A stretch of DNA of 64,000 nucleotides from Homalodisca vitripennis (taxonomy: Eukaryota; Arthropoda; Insecta; Hemiptera; Cicadellidae), in NCBI RefSeq assembly GCF_021130785.1, contig NC_060213.1:119417001-119481000 (forward strand), in the 5' to 3' direction. Below are positions 48,723 to 59,817 of this stretch, in pieces. Each line of letters begins with the position of its first letter. Within the stretch, counting starts at the first letter, position 1. The notes under the pieces were generated by a model, which made no database searches, was not told the origin of the DNA, and was given only the letters and a program-made list of their open reading frames with translations. Made by a program: the position numbers and the translations under genes.

Positions 48723-49235
48723 ACGCAGATATCACACTAGTCTACGCAATATAATATTGTTGTACAAGACTCGAAACACAAAGTAAACACAAAGAGCTGT
48801 AAATTGATTAATCCATTTACCTAAGCTCTGCTCATGACAGCGCACTCTACACGCAGATATCACACTAGTCTACGCAATATAATATTGTTGTACAAGACTC
48901 GAAACACAGAGTAAACACAAAGAGCTGTAAATTGATTAATCCATTTACCTAAGCTCTGCTCATGACAGCGCACTCTACACGCAGATATCACACTAGTCTA
49001 CGCAATATAATATTGTTGTACAAGACTCGAAACACAGAGTAAACACAAAGAGCTGTAAATTGATTAATCCATTTACCTAAGCTCTTCTCATGACAGCGCA
49101 CTCTACACGCAGATATCACACTAGTCTACGCAATATAATATTGTTGTATAAGGCTCGAAACACAGAGTAAACACAAAGAGCTGTAAATTGATTAATCCAT
49201 TTAACTAAGCCCTGCTCATGGCAGCCACTCTACAC
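48723..49235. repeat. 128-bp tandem repeat, four units
   Basis: ACGCAGATATCACACTAGTC starts at 48723, 48851, 48979 and 49107, exactly 128 bp apart. Units differ at only a few bases (AACACAAAG against AACACAGAG; TGTACAAGA against TGTATAAGG). The last unit is slightly shortened and ends at another ACGCAG. No coding frame. Confidence 0.97.
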
Positions 49236-49239
49236 GCAG

Positions 49240-50120
49240 ACTGTGTTAATTTTTAAAACTTCAATATCACAGAGTATCTCGTAATAACTCTTGTACATGA
49301 ATAATGATTTAATACCTCCCTATTTATTTATTTTGCATGTGGCTCGGAGTTATTTATTCTGTAAAACAAACTTAGCAAACAAACATGTTAAAAAGCAAAG
49401 TATTTATTAGGCAATATAACAAACCTCTGAGCAGCGTGGCCTCTATATATTATACAGTTTATCTGTTTTAGTTTACGTGTGTTATGTTGTTTAAATATAT
49501 AACCTGTAATAATATTTAACCGGAAAAGTACTCAGTTATTCCAAACGAACGTAAATCAATGAATAAATTGGTTCACAGTTAACGAGTTCACTAATTAGAC
49601 TTAGGAGTTAGAAATTACATTGATTTTGTCTAATGCCGATGTTCTTTGTAAAAGCTTAATTTACAGTACCTTTAATTAGTAAAACTGCTCATAAACGCAA
49701 TTATAGAACATTTGATACAAAAGTATTAGTTAGAATTAAATAACGAATTATTCCACATTTTAATGACATTTTTTAAACCAATGAATTTGTTAATTCGTTA
49801 ACTGATTTAGTTGTACCATTTTTTTAGACAAATATACTCATCAAATTAACTGTATTTGAGAGAAATATTTAAAAATTAACAGAGGAATAAATAAAAAAGT
49901 AAAAGGTCGAAAAAAGCATGACGATTAGAATTTTAGAAATTAAAGTGGCTATGTTTGAAACAACGTAAAAGGTAATAAAATAAAAAAAAACATATCTGTG
50001 AAAACATTGCACCTGAGGTTAACCTAAATATAGGAATAGGACACTTATTTATCCATTACAATAGTTTGTGTGTATGTGGCAAACATGGAAAATGACAGAA
50101 TAGGGTTGGATATTAAATCA
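49240..50120. other. AT-rich non-coding stretch
   Basis: Nothing recognisable. Confidence 0.5.
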
Positions 50121-50124
50121 GACT

Positions 50125-50501
50125 TCAAATGCAGTAAAGTAATATATTAGAAATGAGACAAGTACATGAAAATCGACTGGTTGCAATGTCCAGGAAATAA
50201 TTGCCAGAATCAGCTTCAAAAGACTCAGCGCTTCCGTTAAAAATTCTAACTTGCCTAAATGCCGAAGACTGAATCATCAATTTCCGATTGTTCAACAGAC
50301 ACCTCCCTTCATCCCGTAACAGTAACAAAGCACGATCCTCAACAGTGTAATAGGTCTACTTATAGCAGGACCAAAGAGTTTAAAACCACTCTTCTCACTC
50401 TGAGCTAACACCAAGAACTCTCCAATAGTCAGGGTATTCTTTGAGTCAATTAGATCACACAAATATTTTGAAATAAAGACAGCACTAACACCAACAACCA
50501 T
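50125..50501 (-). pseudogene. degenerate coding-like patch, possible RRM-protein retrocopy
   Basis: Two minus-strand frames (50292-50501, then 50125 to about 50356) have protein-like composition and join through one frame change near 50350. The second reads YYTVEDRALLLLRDEGRCLL, then NNRKLMIQSSAFRQVRIFNG. The end of that stretch resembles the last strand and helix of an RNA-recognition motif of the DAZ/Boule kind (pattern CxxxxxRKLxIxxAxxxQ), recalled from family knowledge. The first frame (MVVGVSAVFISKYLC) resembles RRM sequence less well. No introns are visible, so a decayed retrocopy is possible, but unrelated TE coding sequence or chance remain open. Confidence 0.25.
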
Positions 50502-50633
50502 AAGGTTTTATCAACCATGGGCGCATGTTATGGGGAGCGTTCAGGAGACACAATCCCCCTCTCCGATTTTTAAACCTAATCATGAAAACTCCATATAGTA
50601 GATTGTTTAACGTTATAACACATTCTATATATA

Positions 50634-50890
50634 CAGGGTGAATATAAAGTCAGGACCCCCCCCTCTACTTTTTTCTCTAGGTAATATAAGGAGATATCAT
50701 TTGGGTAGTGGTGCAATATGGAAAGGAAGTTTCATTTTATGATATTGAAAAGTTTTTTGTCCCCCAAAAATGCGAAATTTTGAGGGCAACCCAAAAATTT
50801 CAAATGTAAACCCCTATCAAGTGACCCCTCATTTTAAAGAGCATGAAAAAACTTAAATATTAGTGAAAACCAGAGATCGCTATCTCTTTC
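50634..50890 (+). repeat. left terminal inverted repeat, 257 bp
   Basis: Pairs along its whole length with 53327-53582. Differences are scattered substitutions plus small indels in the C and T runs. Confidence 0.92.
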
Positions 50891-50951
50891 CTAATCCGAA
50901 ATAATAGCCAGTATTACCAAAACAATTTTAATAACTCACCACGTCACGAAG

Positions 50952-52015
50952 TCAAATCAAATGTTCAAACTGAAGCCCTCCTACTATTTGGCAGTGAGAC
51001 AAGCGTAGGGTGAACGCCTCTCTGACGTTTATGAAAGTCTGAGGTGGTATTTGGTTGCAAGAATTAATAATCCTGTTTCTTAAATCTTCAATGTTTGCTA
51101 CTGGTGTTTTGTAAATTGCGGATTTTATGTGATCCCATAGAAAAAAGTCCATGGGTGTAAGGTCCGGAGACCGTGCAGGCCATTCTATTACACCACGCCT
51201 ACCAATCCACTGACCACGTAGCTGAGTTCCCAGGAAATGTCGTACAGCACGATGATAATGTGATGGGGCACCATCTTGCTGGAAATGAACGAGTTCTTCT
51301 TCAAATTCATGTTGATTCTCCCTAATAACAGTATTTATTGCAGGAAAAATTGATTCTTGTAACATTTCCAAATACAGTTGACCATTGAGATTTCCATTAA
51401 TAAAAATTGGTCCTATAATGTGATTCCCAAAAATCCCGGCCCAAACATTAACTTTTTCTGGGTACTGCGTGCGAGATTCACGGAAAACATAGGGATTTTC
51501 TGTGTCCCAGTACCTGCAGTTGTGTTTGTTCACATCTCCATTGACGAAAAAACTACATTCATCACTAAACACAACGTTTCGAACAAACAATGGATGAGCA
51601 GAAATTAGTGCTTCCATTTCTTCACAAAATTGTAGACGACGGTCTGGATCGTCTTCGTTTAACTCATGGATAAGCTTAGTTTTATAGGCGTGAAATTTAT
51701 TTTTTTTCAGTAACTTTACCACAGACATTTGGGAAACATCACAAAGATTTGCTGCTAATCTGGTGGACTGCTGTGGATCTTCAACAAATTGTGCAACAAT
51801 TTCGAACTGTTTGTCACCACCTAAAGGAGGCCGACCTGAGCGTGGGGCATCTTTGATGGAACCAAATTCTCGGAACTTATTTACTAAAGTTCTTAAGTAT
51901 TTCCTTGTCACAGGTCTATCAGGATGTGCCAAATTAAACCGCCTTCATGATAATTTTCATTCGAAGCCCCGAAAGTAAATATCATTTCTACTTTATCTTC
52001 GTGACTACATGCCAT
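50952..52015 (-). pseudogene. Tc1/mariner DD41D-type transposase, one frameshift
   Basis: Encodes the DDE/D-type transposase that would excise and integrate the element at TA. The likely original ATG is at 52013-52015 (MACSHEDKVEMIFTFGASNE). A frame change near 51940 separates this from the 326-codon main frame (50952-51932). There, an N-terminal helix-turn-helix region (VTRKYLRTLVNKFREFGSI; then SGRPP, an AT-hook-like link) leads to the catalytic domain. The three acidic residues are FSDECSF, FQQDGAPSHY and SPDLTPMDFFLW. I count 41 residues between the second and third, hence DD41D, the spacing described for rosa-like elements. Total length near 350 codons fits the family. It ends 62 bp inside the left terminal repeat. 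With the frameshift, full-length protein is not expected unless translation starts downstream, which would omit about 25 residues. Confidence 0.9.
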
Positions 52016-52517
52016 TTTTACTCGTAATCAGTATTAGTTAGATAATATTATTTAAAACTCACAATGCGAAAGTGCATCTAAATAAATTATTGTAATAACA
52101 CTAAAACACATATAACCTTCTCAAAATACTTCACGGAACAGTAACCACACAATACCACTGGATAATAATGTTCTACTAAGATAATAACTACTCGCTACCT
52201 TGGCTTGACAAGGTTCCAACTAATATTTTTATGAAAATTGAGTTTATTTTGCAATTATTCTATTTAAAACACTCTCTATCTAATGCACTAACTCTCATTG
52301 TCGTATGTTTCATAATAATAAAGATACGAAAGTGGCAATGTTCCTGCTGCATGATCAGCTGTTGGTGTCAGCTCTACTGTCTATTATAAATAATAATGCA
52401 TCAGCTGACTCATACTGCTTATTGTGTTTTGACGATTTATTTACATTGAGGTTATGTATACTGATGATAGTCCAGTTGATTTTGATGTGAATATTTCTTA
52501 ACTTTTGAAATTAAAAA
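52016..52517. promoter_or_regulatory. presumed divergent promoter region of the mariner element
   Basis: About 500 bp of AT-rich sequence between two genes that start in opposite directions. The frame at 52305-52490 has no recognisable features. A promoter role is inferred from layout alone. Confidence 0.3.
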
Positions 52518-52818
52518 ATGGCACAGAGTGATTTAGAAAGTAATTCATCCAGTGATTTATTTGGAGAAATAAAAAAAAAATATCATAAAGAAAGTATTAC
52601 TTTCTGACTTAGAGAATGTCATTACATGTCCCAGAGCATCTATAAGTTCATTTTTCTATACAAGAAAGTTGAATGTGTACAATATGACAGCTTACAGTGT
52701 AACCAAGCAAGTATATTGTGCTATATGGAATGAGACAATGGCTGGAAGAAGTGGGAAAAACATTGCAAGCGCAAAAATATTCTTCTGGGAAAAGTTTTTG
52801 TGCACAATATTTAAATAA
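52518..52818 (+). pseudogene. divergent accessory ORF inside the mariner element
   Basis: ATG at 52518 opens an acidic, Ser-rich start (MAQSDLESNSSSDLFGEI) that meets a ten-A run near 52571-52580. After a one-base frame change the frame continues from about 52590 to a TAA at 52816: VLLSDLENVITCPRASIS, FFYTRKLNVYNMTAYSVTKQ, VYCAIWNETMAGRSGKNIAS. In total about 100 residues. The RKLNVYNMT and IWNE..AGR pattern resembles, from memory, proteins repeatedly found in insect mobile elements whose function I do not know. It may be an extra gene of this element lineage or a captured fragment. It is unrelated to the transposase frame and runs the opposite way. The poly-A frameshift could be a lesion or a slippage site. 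Confidence 0.5.
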
Positions 52819-53326
52819 ATAAAAATAGTCTTAAATGGTTTCTGTTTACTTTACATCCTTCTGGAAATTCCTATCCCAAAAAGTTGAGAAATTATAGTTT
52901 GATAAGTTTTTTAACTGCAAAATTGCATATCCAGAAATCATGAAATTACTTAAATAATTTTATTTTACTAGTGGACAGGTGTAGCTATTGACCTCAAGAA
53001 CACACCTACTGAAAATTACGCAATAATTACAATTAATGTACGTTTTGTACAATATCAAAACTTTGAACGAGATTTTCTCAAAATAAGCAAAAATGGACTA
53101 ATATTTACTAACTGTACTTCGAACCGGGAAATCCCAGTCACTCATTGACAATAAACTCCTTATAAGTTTACTTTCTAATATTGGATTCTTCATCCATTGC
53201 ATGCCTCACTCATTGAGAACACAAACAACCAATAAAGCTGTTTCCACGCAGATGGAAACTGTACCCAAACAAAATAAATTTAGGTGTAAAGACTTAATTA
53301 CAATTTTTATTGGCTATGTTGTTGGA

Positions 53327-53582
53327 AAAGAGATAGCAATCTCTGGTTTTCACCACTATTTAAGTTTTTTCATGCTCTTTAAAATGAGGGGTCACTTGAT
53401 AGGGGTTTACATTTGAAATTTTTGGGTTGCCCCGAAAATTTCGCATTTTTGAGGGACCAAAAAAATTTTCAATGTCATAAAATGAAACTTCCTTTCCACA
53501 TTGCACCACTACCCAAAGGATATCTCCTTATATTATCTATAGAAGAAAATAGAGGGGGGGTCCTGACTTTATATTCACCCTG
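53327..53582 (-). repeat. right terminal inverted repeat, 256 bp
   Basis: Inverted partner of 50634-50890, ending CACCCTG before TA. Confidence 0.92.
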
Positions 53583-53617
53583 TATATATATATACAGGTA
53601 TATATATACATATATAT

Positions 53618-53660
<43 letters not shown>
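53583..53660. repeat. compound TA/CA microsatellite
   Basis: TA runs with an (AC)n core and a longer TA block to about 53660, directly beside the mariner end. Confidence 0.95.
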
Positions 53661-53665
<5 letters not shown>

Positions 53666-55640
53666 AAATTTGCTTAAATTTTATTAAAATCAAAGATAAG
53701 ATTCTCTAACATAGTGAGCCTCTAAGAGTTTAAAAACTACAAACTACATAAACTCATAAATAAAGAAGCTACACAGAAAGCTCCACATTATTTACTAAGG
53801 GATTCGAATAACGTAGTGTTTGCTCACATGATAAATAATGTGTTTTTTTTTAACATCAGCTTGTAGCCTCACATAAAGCTCGAGTGAAATTTCCGTTGTA
53901 ATTTTCCTCTCTCGTTTTGATATTACTACAATGCCTTACATTTAATTCAATATATATATATACATATCTTGTTCAGCGTGTGTTTAATTTACTATTTTTA
54001 TCCAATTGTTTTGCTTATTAGGTTTTTCTCAATATACCCTATAATATATAGGGTAGTTAAAAAAGATATACGGGACTAATATATAAAAGCTACTTATCTC
54101 TGTATGTCGTTGCCAATTCTGCAGTTATATACTTTTTTTTCACATAATACGCCAAGAGGAATGAGTCTTAAAGTAGAAGTTTGATATCTTTCCTAGTTAA
54201 AAACACCAATGATATAATGTGGAGTGCTAGGATAATTCTGAAACGTTGGTAGGCATATTTAAGAAAAATTTATTCAGCCTTTGTGCAAGATTTCAAGATA
54301 ATTTAAACCATCTACGAGTCACACACTTTCCTGTACTTATTTGTATCTTAGTTTTTCATTCTTGGTAGGTGTACGTTACTTTAAACCTGGTACATTATAG
54401 TGCAAGCCCTTTGTAACGTAGGGGATTTTAAAGTACTTAAGGTTAATAAATAGGAATCATAGGACATAACAGAACTAGACTAAAAATTGTCGAGTATAAT
54501 ATTAAGTTTAATAGTTGTTGAAAGGTGGTGGGGTTACGTAAGCAAAAGCAAAATGGACTGTAATATATTAATTTATTCAGATTAACGATCCAATCTGTAA
54601 GAGTGGGATCTGACATTTGACGAAATTGTGCTTTTCTCTAATGTTGTTACTGAACAGACCTTTAATGATGACTCACACCAAATAATGAATTTAAATAATT
54701 CACTACCACTGAAATAATCTTACATTACATGATATTTTTATATTATTATTTTTCAGAAAGGTTACAATAAATCATCATTGAAAGTTTTAGTTATTCATTA
54801 GCTATACGCTTATAGTTTTATAACTTTGATATTAAAATAGGATAACTTTGCAAGAATGCTACTTTTAGGAGTTAAAAGTAAAATTTTGTGTAGTTTAAGT
54901 TACCTTGCAAGATGTTGTAAGTCGACTATCACTGCTGCCGCTCCACGGAGACGTACAATTAGTCAGTTGTCCGGGGGCTACGCGGTAATGGCTCACTATG
55001 AACACAGTCCGCCAACAAATTGTCCTTTTGTCTCAAAAACAAGGCTCTTACTCTCGCATATCTGGCACACGTATTTATGCTAACAAAACCACTTAGGATT
55101 TTTAATAGCATTTCATAACCAATAAACTATATTTCTTCAATAATTTCAATAGACGTAATATGTCATGAGTCAACAACGTATAATGTTACTAATGATAGGT
55201 TTATTTATAAGACTTGTTAGTAAAGTCTATATCACGTATGAAACGCAAGAGTGTAGAGATTAAATTCAGAAATTTTAGGGGGATGTCTATGTAAGGGTTT
55301 TATGTGTCGTGCAATTTATTAACTTTAATCCATCTTAGTGATACATCACTATAATAGACATATAACCAAGCTTTCAGGCGCAAGAAAAGTGTTTGCAGCT
55401 CACCACATTTTCAGTATTGTTTTACAAATATGTGTTATCGGTAGATAGTAATACAGCTCTCATATATGATCGTGTAATCAGTAAATAATTGTGACAAAGG
55501 TTGTTCGACTACCAAACTAAATGATTTGGGCAGACAATACCGGCAGACAGTTTTGGGTTCATTTTACTGTCTAATGTATACATGTTTTCTCATTAGGAAA
55601 ATCCTCAGCTATAAAACAGAATAGTAGTTATCATACCCCA
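53661..55640. other. AT-rich non-coding stretch
   Basis: Holds a palindrome, ACCCTATAATATATAGGGT, near 54035 and a GC-richer patch at 54915-55030 of unknown nature. The frame at 54856-55083 has no motif. Confidence 0.5.
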
Positions 55641-55642
55641 TA

Positions 55643-55897
55643 ATCACCAACGTGATCAGAATGATTTATCTGGCCTACGATAATTGACTAACGATCAGAT
55701 GACATTTCATACTATCATGACCATATCTTACTGTCTTCTAGAAGTTTCGATCGGTAGAAGTAGGCCTACTACCCCACGTCATCAGAACGATTTCTCTGAT
55801 ACATGACACGTGAATAATGATCAGCTGATCATTTCATACTATCATGACCGCAACTAAGTGTCTTCTAGAAGTTACGATTGGTTAAACTACCTCTCTA
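55643..55897. repeat. 127-bp tandem duplication
   Basis: CATTTCATACTATCATGACC occurs at 55703 and 55830, within two copies that also share CGTRATCAGAAYGATTT, GATCAG and TGTCTTCTAGAAGTT. They are diverged by about 20% by eye. Confidence 0.85.
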
Positions 55898-57700
55898 GTG
55901 CATACCCATATTCAATTCCCAATATTTAAGATATATATTAAAAACTACGTAAAGAAATGTGCACGTCATTTGTTATAATATAACGACAAGTATAAACAAA
56001 AACCTTGATGAATCATGTCATAATATAATTATATGTTATATAATTTGTACTAATGTCTCAAGATAGTTGGCTATTGTTTTGTTCTAATCTGTATCATACC
56101 AAACGTATCATTATATTTTAAATGCGTTATAGAAGACACATGTTATGAATCGGAATAAAATCACGCCATTGAAGAAATATGAAACGAAAAAACCCATCTA
56201 TATAAGACAAGAGTAATGTCACTGTCAAGGAAATGACATGTTCTATTTGGCTTCCTCTGATTCTCAAGCTAATAAAGTTTAATTTATCTCTCTCTATCCT
56301 CTTGCCTCTGAATTATAAAACAATGTATCCACCTTAACCCATTTATTTTGACTGAATTATACAAAAAATCTAAAATATGTCCTTGTATTGTTTAATATAT
56401 TTCAAAAGAAGATATTTTCTTATACTTTAAATATTGCGTGGCCAACAATATAAAACGTTTGATAATATAAAAATAAGTTTTATAAGTGAACAGATCTTGA
56501 TCCACGACAGACCTAATATATTCCAATTATCTAATGGGTTTCCAGGTGTACAATGTACCTCATCTAACTACGTAATCTATAGAAACAGACGGCCAATCTA
56601 CGCATCTCTAATATTCTTAAATTTTCCAACAATACACTAAATTTAAACTGAAATGTCTATATTTTGCAGAAATATCGTTCACAAGACATTGGCACATGTG
56701 GCAATGAACTAGACACTACGGTCAAAATTAGGGTACAAATAATATTATAGTTCTTTCCCCATAGGAATAATTTTAAACATAATAATGTTAAACATAATTC
56801 ATTTTTATCTATTATATTTCATCACAGCACTATAGGAGATGTCGCATGCCTCATTTAAAGATCGGATTAAATCGCATCCAAACGTTTGTTTAGTTTTACT
56901 TGTAAACCTTTTACTTTCAATCTTAATAATAACTTGTATTTTGTCATTTATGTTGTGATTTTTAGAACTGTGTCGTGCCTTTCAAAAATTAGTGCCGAAC
57001 TTAGTTACCACTGCAGTATTATTTTACAGTTCTCTAAGTAATGCAAGACACAAAATGCTTTTAAACGCATCTGTATTCCATGGCCGTGTATAATATCCCC
57101 AGACAGCTGTTGTAGTAAACACCCGGACTCTTCCGTGGGACATTAGGTTTTATAGCGATGTTATAATTGTTTAATATAACTTACTATTATAATAAACGTA
57201 CAAAGTTCTCTTATACTCTGTTAATATTTATAGAATGATCAGTAGAAGACGCTATAAATATGTATAAAATTATATATTTAATGTCTTAAACTTTACTTGA
57301 CTCGTGGTATAATACATTATGAGGAGGTGTGTTTATTAAAGCTAACGAAGATCTTCCGGCCGGATTTAAACTTCCGGATGGGACAGGAAGTTCTAGTTTG
57401 CTTATTTGTGAATAATACACAGTGTTTTTATAAATTTAAAAACAAACTAAGTTCTATTATAAATACATTTCTTTGAATCAGCTAAGTATGGGTTCGGTAC
57501 ACAAATCTAATTGTAAGGAATACGTTTTAAAATCAGTTTTTCTATTATAATACATTACAAAATACCAAAGACCATCAATAACTTATTCTCCCAATCTCCA
57601 TCGCCCAAAAATTAGTTGTATTGCTATAATCTATACATGTATTTAAATACAACATAATTACGGTCATTATAGTTTTTCTTATAATCGAGCATGTTTTCAA
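55898..57700. other. AT-rich non-coding stretch
   Basis: No gene recognised. Confidence 0.5.
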
Positions 57701-57919
57701 GGTGGAATTCTGGGCATTTTTCCTAACATTGATATTCATAGATACATTCTACTCGCAAATCCACTGGAAATATTTTATCAGACCAATACTACAATTTGAA
57801 TTGCTATACAAAATTAATTTCTATGGAGTCAATGCTAGATGCAGGAAATTGGAGTTTAACAATAAATTGTTCACATCAGCTTGCCGCAGACGCATGCAAC
57901 AATATTATTCGCAAAATGA

Positions 57920-58255
57920 AAAAGTCACATCTGTGATATTGTATGGCAGAGCGATAACATACATCAGTCAACCAGGGTATATATCGTGCTCTTGTGAGGT
58001 TTATGGCAACACAGCACATTACCTTCATGGCGTATTAAACTCCAATGGTTTCTCTAATTACTACACATATTCCTTTAAACTGCGCTTAAGAGTCACATCT
58101 GTGATATTGTATGACAGAGGGATAACATACGGCAGTCAACCAGGGTCTACATCGTGCTCTTCTGAGGTTTATGGCAACAGTGCACATTAACTTTACTGGC
58201 GTATTAAATTCCACTGGTTTATCATTTACAACACATATGTACGCTCTAGACTGAC
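57920..58255. repeat. 168-bp tandem duplication
   Basis: GTCACATCTGTGATATTGTA starts at 57924 and 58092. Both copies run through CAGTCAACCAGGGT, CATCGTGCTCTT and GTTTATGGCAACA to CACATAT. Because 168 is divisible by three, the plus frame at 57702-58190 stays open across the junction and repeats ..VTSVILYxRxITYxSQPG... The upstream part of that frame is AT-biased and has no recognisable domain, so coding is doubtful. Confidence 0.9.
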
Positions 58256-58685
58256 CTTGAGAGGTATTTGGACGAAAGAATATCGGATATAATTGTCCGA
58301 GCTTATAAGAATGCTCTAATTTTATAAACAGTTAGATTATCAATATTTTAAAAAAAGCACATACCTTATTAAGTGTATTTTATCTACTTATTGCTATGTT
58401 TAGGTAAGTAATTCTCTATGTAGGAAGTATTTCTTTACGTATTAGCACATTAAGCAGGAGTTTGTACAGAAATCGGTATCGAAGTTATACGTTACCTATG
58501 GCCAAGTTAACCAATAAGACCAAACTTTAGAGGTGGAGATCAAAGGAAAAACTGCTTTTTCACAACCACTTTTGCTGCTTTGTGTACCTTAGATATTGAC
58601 ATATGTAATGGAGTAATTCGGCTGTCCTCCCAACGAGTACTATACGGTACTTCAACACACAGAGTACTATTAAGTATTTCCATAA
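58256..58685. other. non-coding spacer
   Basis: No gene or repeat recognised. Confidence 0.5.
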
Positions 58686-58689
58686 TTTA

Positions 58690-59125
58690 ATAACTACAGT
58701 CTGAGGTAGATGCCAAGTTGATGCTTACTCGCCATTAACATAGCTACAGGCTGCAGTAGATATCGAGTTGGTGCTTACTTGCTATTTAAATAGGTGCAAG
58801 CTGAGGTAGATGTCGAGTTGATGCTTAATTACCATTAACATGGCTACAGTCTGAGGTAGATGTCGAGTTGATGCTTACTCGCCATTAACATAGCTACAGG
58901 CTGCAGTAGATATCGAGTTGGTGCTTACTTGCTATTAACATAGCTACAAGCTGAGTTAGATGTCAAGTTGATGTTTAATTACCATTAACATGGCTACAGT
59001 CAGAGGTAGATGTCGAGTTGATGCTTACTCGCCATTAACATGGCTACAGGCTGAGGTAGATGTCGAATTGTTACTTACTTGCCATTGGCAAGTGTACAAG
59101 CTGAAGTAGATGTTTAGTTAGTGTT
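58690..59125. repeat. 50-bp minisatellite in a 150-bp higher order
   Basis: About eight units of CTGAGGTAGATGTCGAGTTG, then ATGCTTACTCGCCATTAACA, then TGGCTACAGG. Three unit types recur in order (ACTCGCC, ACTTGC, AATTACC), so the array has advanced in 150-bp steps. Units decay towards 59110. Confidence 0.93.
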
Positions 59126-59630
59126 TATTTATTATATACTTTATTTGTTCTAATATTGTAAGAATTGGTTACTAACGAATGAATCAGCGCATATTTCTCT
59201 ATTATAAATACATTCGTCAAATCCGATTAACAACAATGAATTCAATTAAATTTTTAGTTTATAATTCTAAAATATTTATAAGGAAGCTTGTGTCATTTAT
59301 ATAATTAATTACCTTACAATTTTATTCTAGATCAATATTCATCTACACGAAGTAAAACCAACATTGGAGTAATATTAAACTCCTGAGGAATCCCTTGATA
59401 TGTATTTATTAATATTAACTGTAAAATTTGTTATAAACACAGCTAAACAGTTTCATTTCAAGTTATTTTTAATTAATATGGTATTAATATTGTCAAGGCC
59501 AAAGAGTTTTACTCCAACAGATCTAAAGATAAGAATTCCTGTTTGTAAAGACATTTTGTATTCAAAAGCTATATTGTCTACCTAAGAATTGACGACACCA
59601 TTGACTCGCTATTCCAGCATTAACTCATCG
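59126..59630. other. AT-rich non-coding stretch
   Basis: No gene recognised; the frame at 59400-59585 is of AT-rich chance type. Confidence 0.5.
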
Positions 59631-59631
59631 T

Positions 59632-59817
59632 AAACTACATCTACATCTAGCATCTAAATCTAACATCTACATTTAACATCTACATCTACCACCTACATCT
59701 AACATCTACATATAACATGTACATATAAAATCTACATCTAACATCTACATATAATATTTACATCTACATCTAACATCTACATCTAACATCTACATCTAAC
59801 ATCTTCATCTAACTACA
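59632..59817. repeat. 12-13-bp ACATCTACATCTA repeat
   Basis: About 15 imperfect units of the ACATCTA/ACATCTAC type over 186 bp, strongly biased to A, C and T on this strand. Confidence 0.95.

Larger units (their letters stand above)
50632..53584 (-). mobile_element. Tc1/mariner-superfamily element (DD41D type)
   Basis: The element spans 50634-53582 (2949 bp) with TA on each side. Both ends start CAGGGTGAATATAAAGTCAG, and the inverted repeats run about 257 bp (50634-50890 and 53327-53582) with a few per cent divergence. The minus strand carries the transposase (50952-52015); a second short ORF runs the other way (52518-52818). At nearly 3 kb it is more than twice the size of a typical mariner (about 1.3 kb). 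It landed in a TA-rich repeat, which extends to the right (53583-53660). High similarity of the two ends and a single transposase lesion suggest a fairly recent arrival. Confidence 0.93.

Noticed and set aside
48723..49235. Regular repeats that could suggest a CRISPR array
   Set aside because: Units are contiguous 128-bp tandem copies without unique spacers, in a eukaryotic context.
51378..51978. Plus-strand frames inside the mariner element
   Set aside because: They are antisense to the transposase, which has a clear family identity.
53413..53709. Plus-strand and minus-strand frames rich in Tyr and Ile
   Set aside because: They run through the TA/CA microsatellite and the mariner terminal repeat.
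57702..58190. 162-codon plus frame with an internal repeat
   Set aside because: The repeat is a 168-bp tandem duplication that keeps frame by its length; the upstream half looks like chance AT-rich sequence.
59632..59817. Short regular repeat resembling a CRISPR or binding-site array
   Set aside because: It is a 12-13-bp minisatellite with no spacers.
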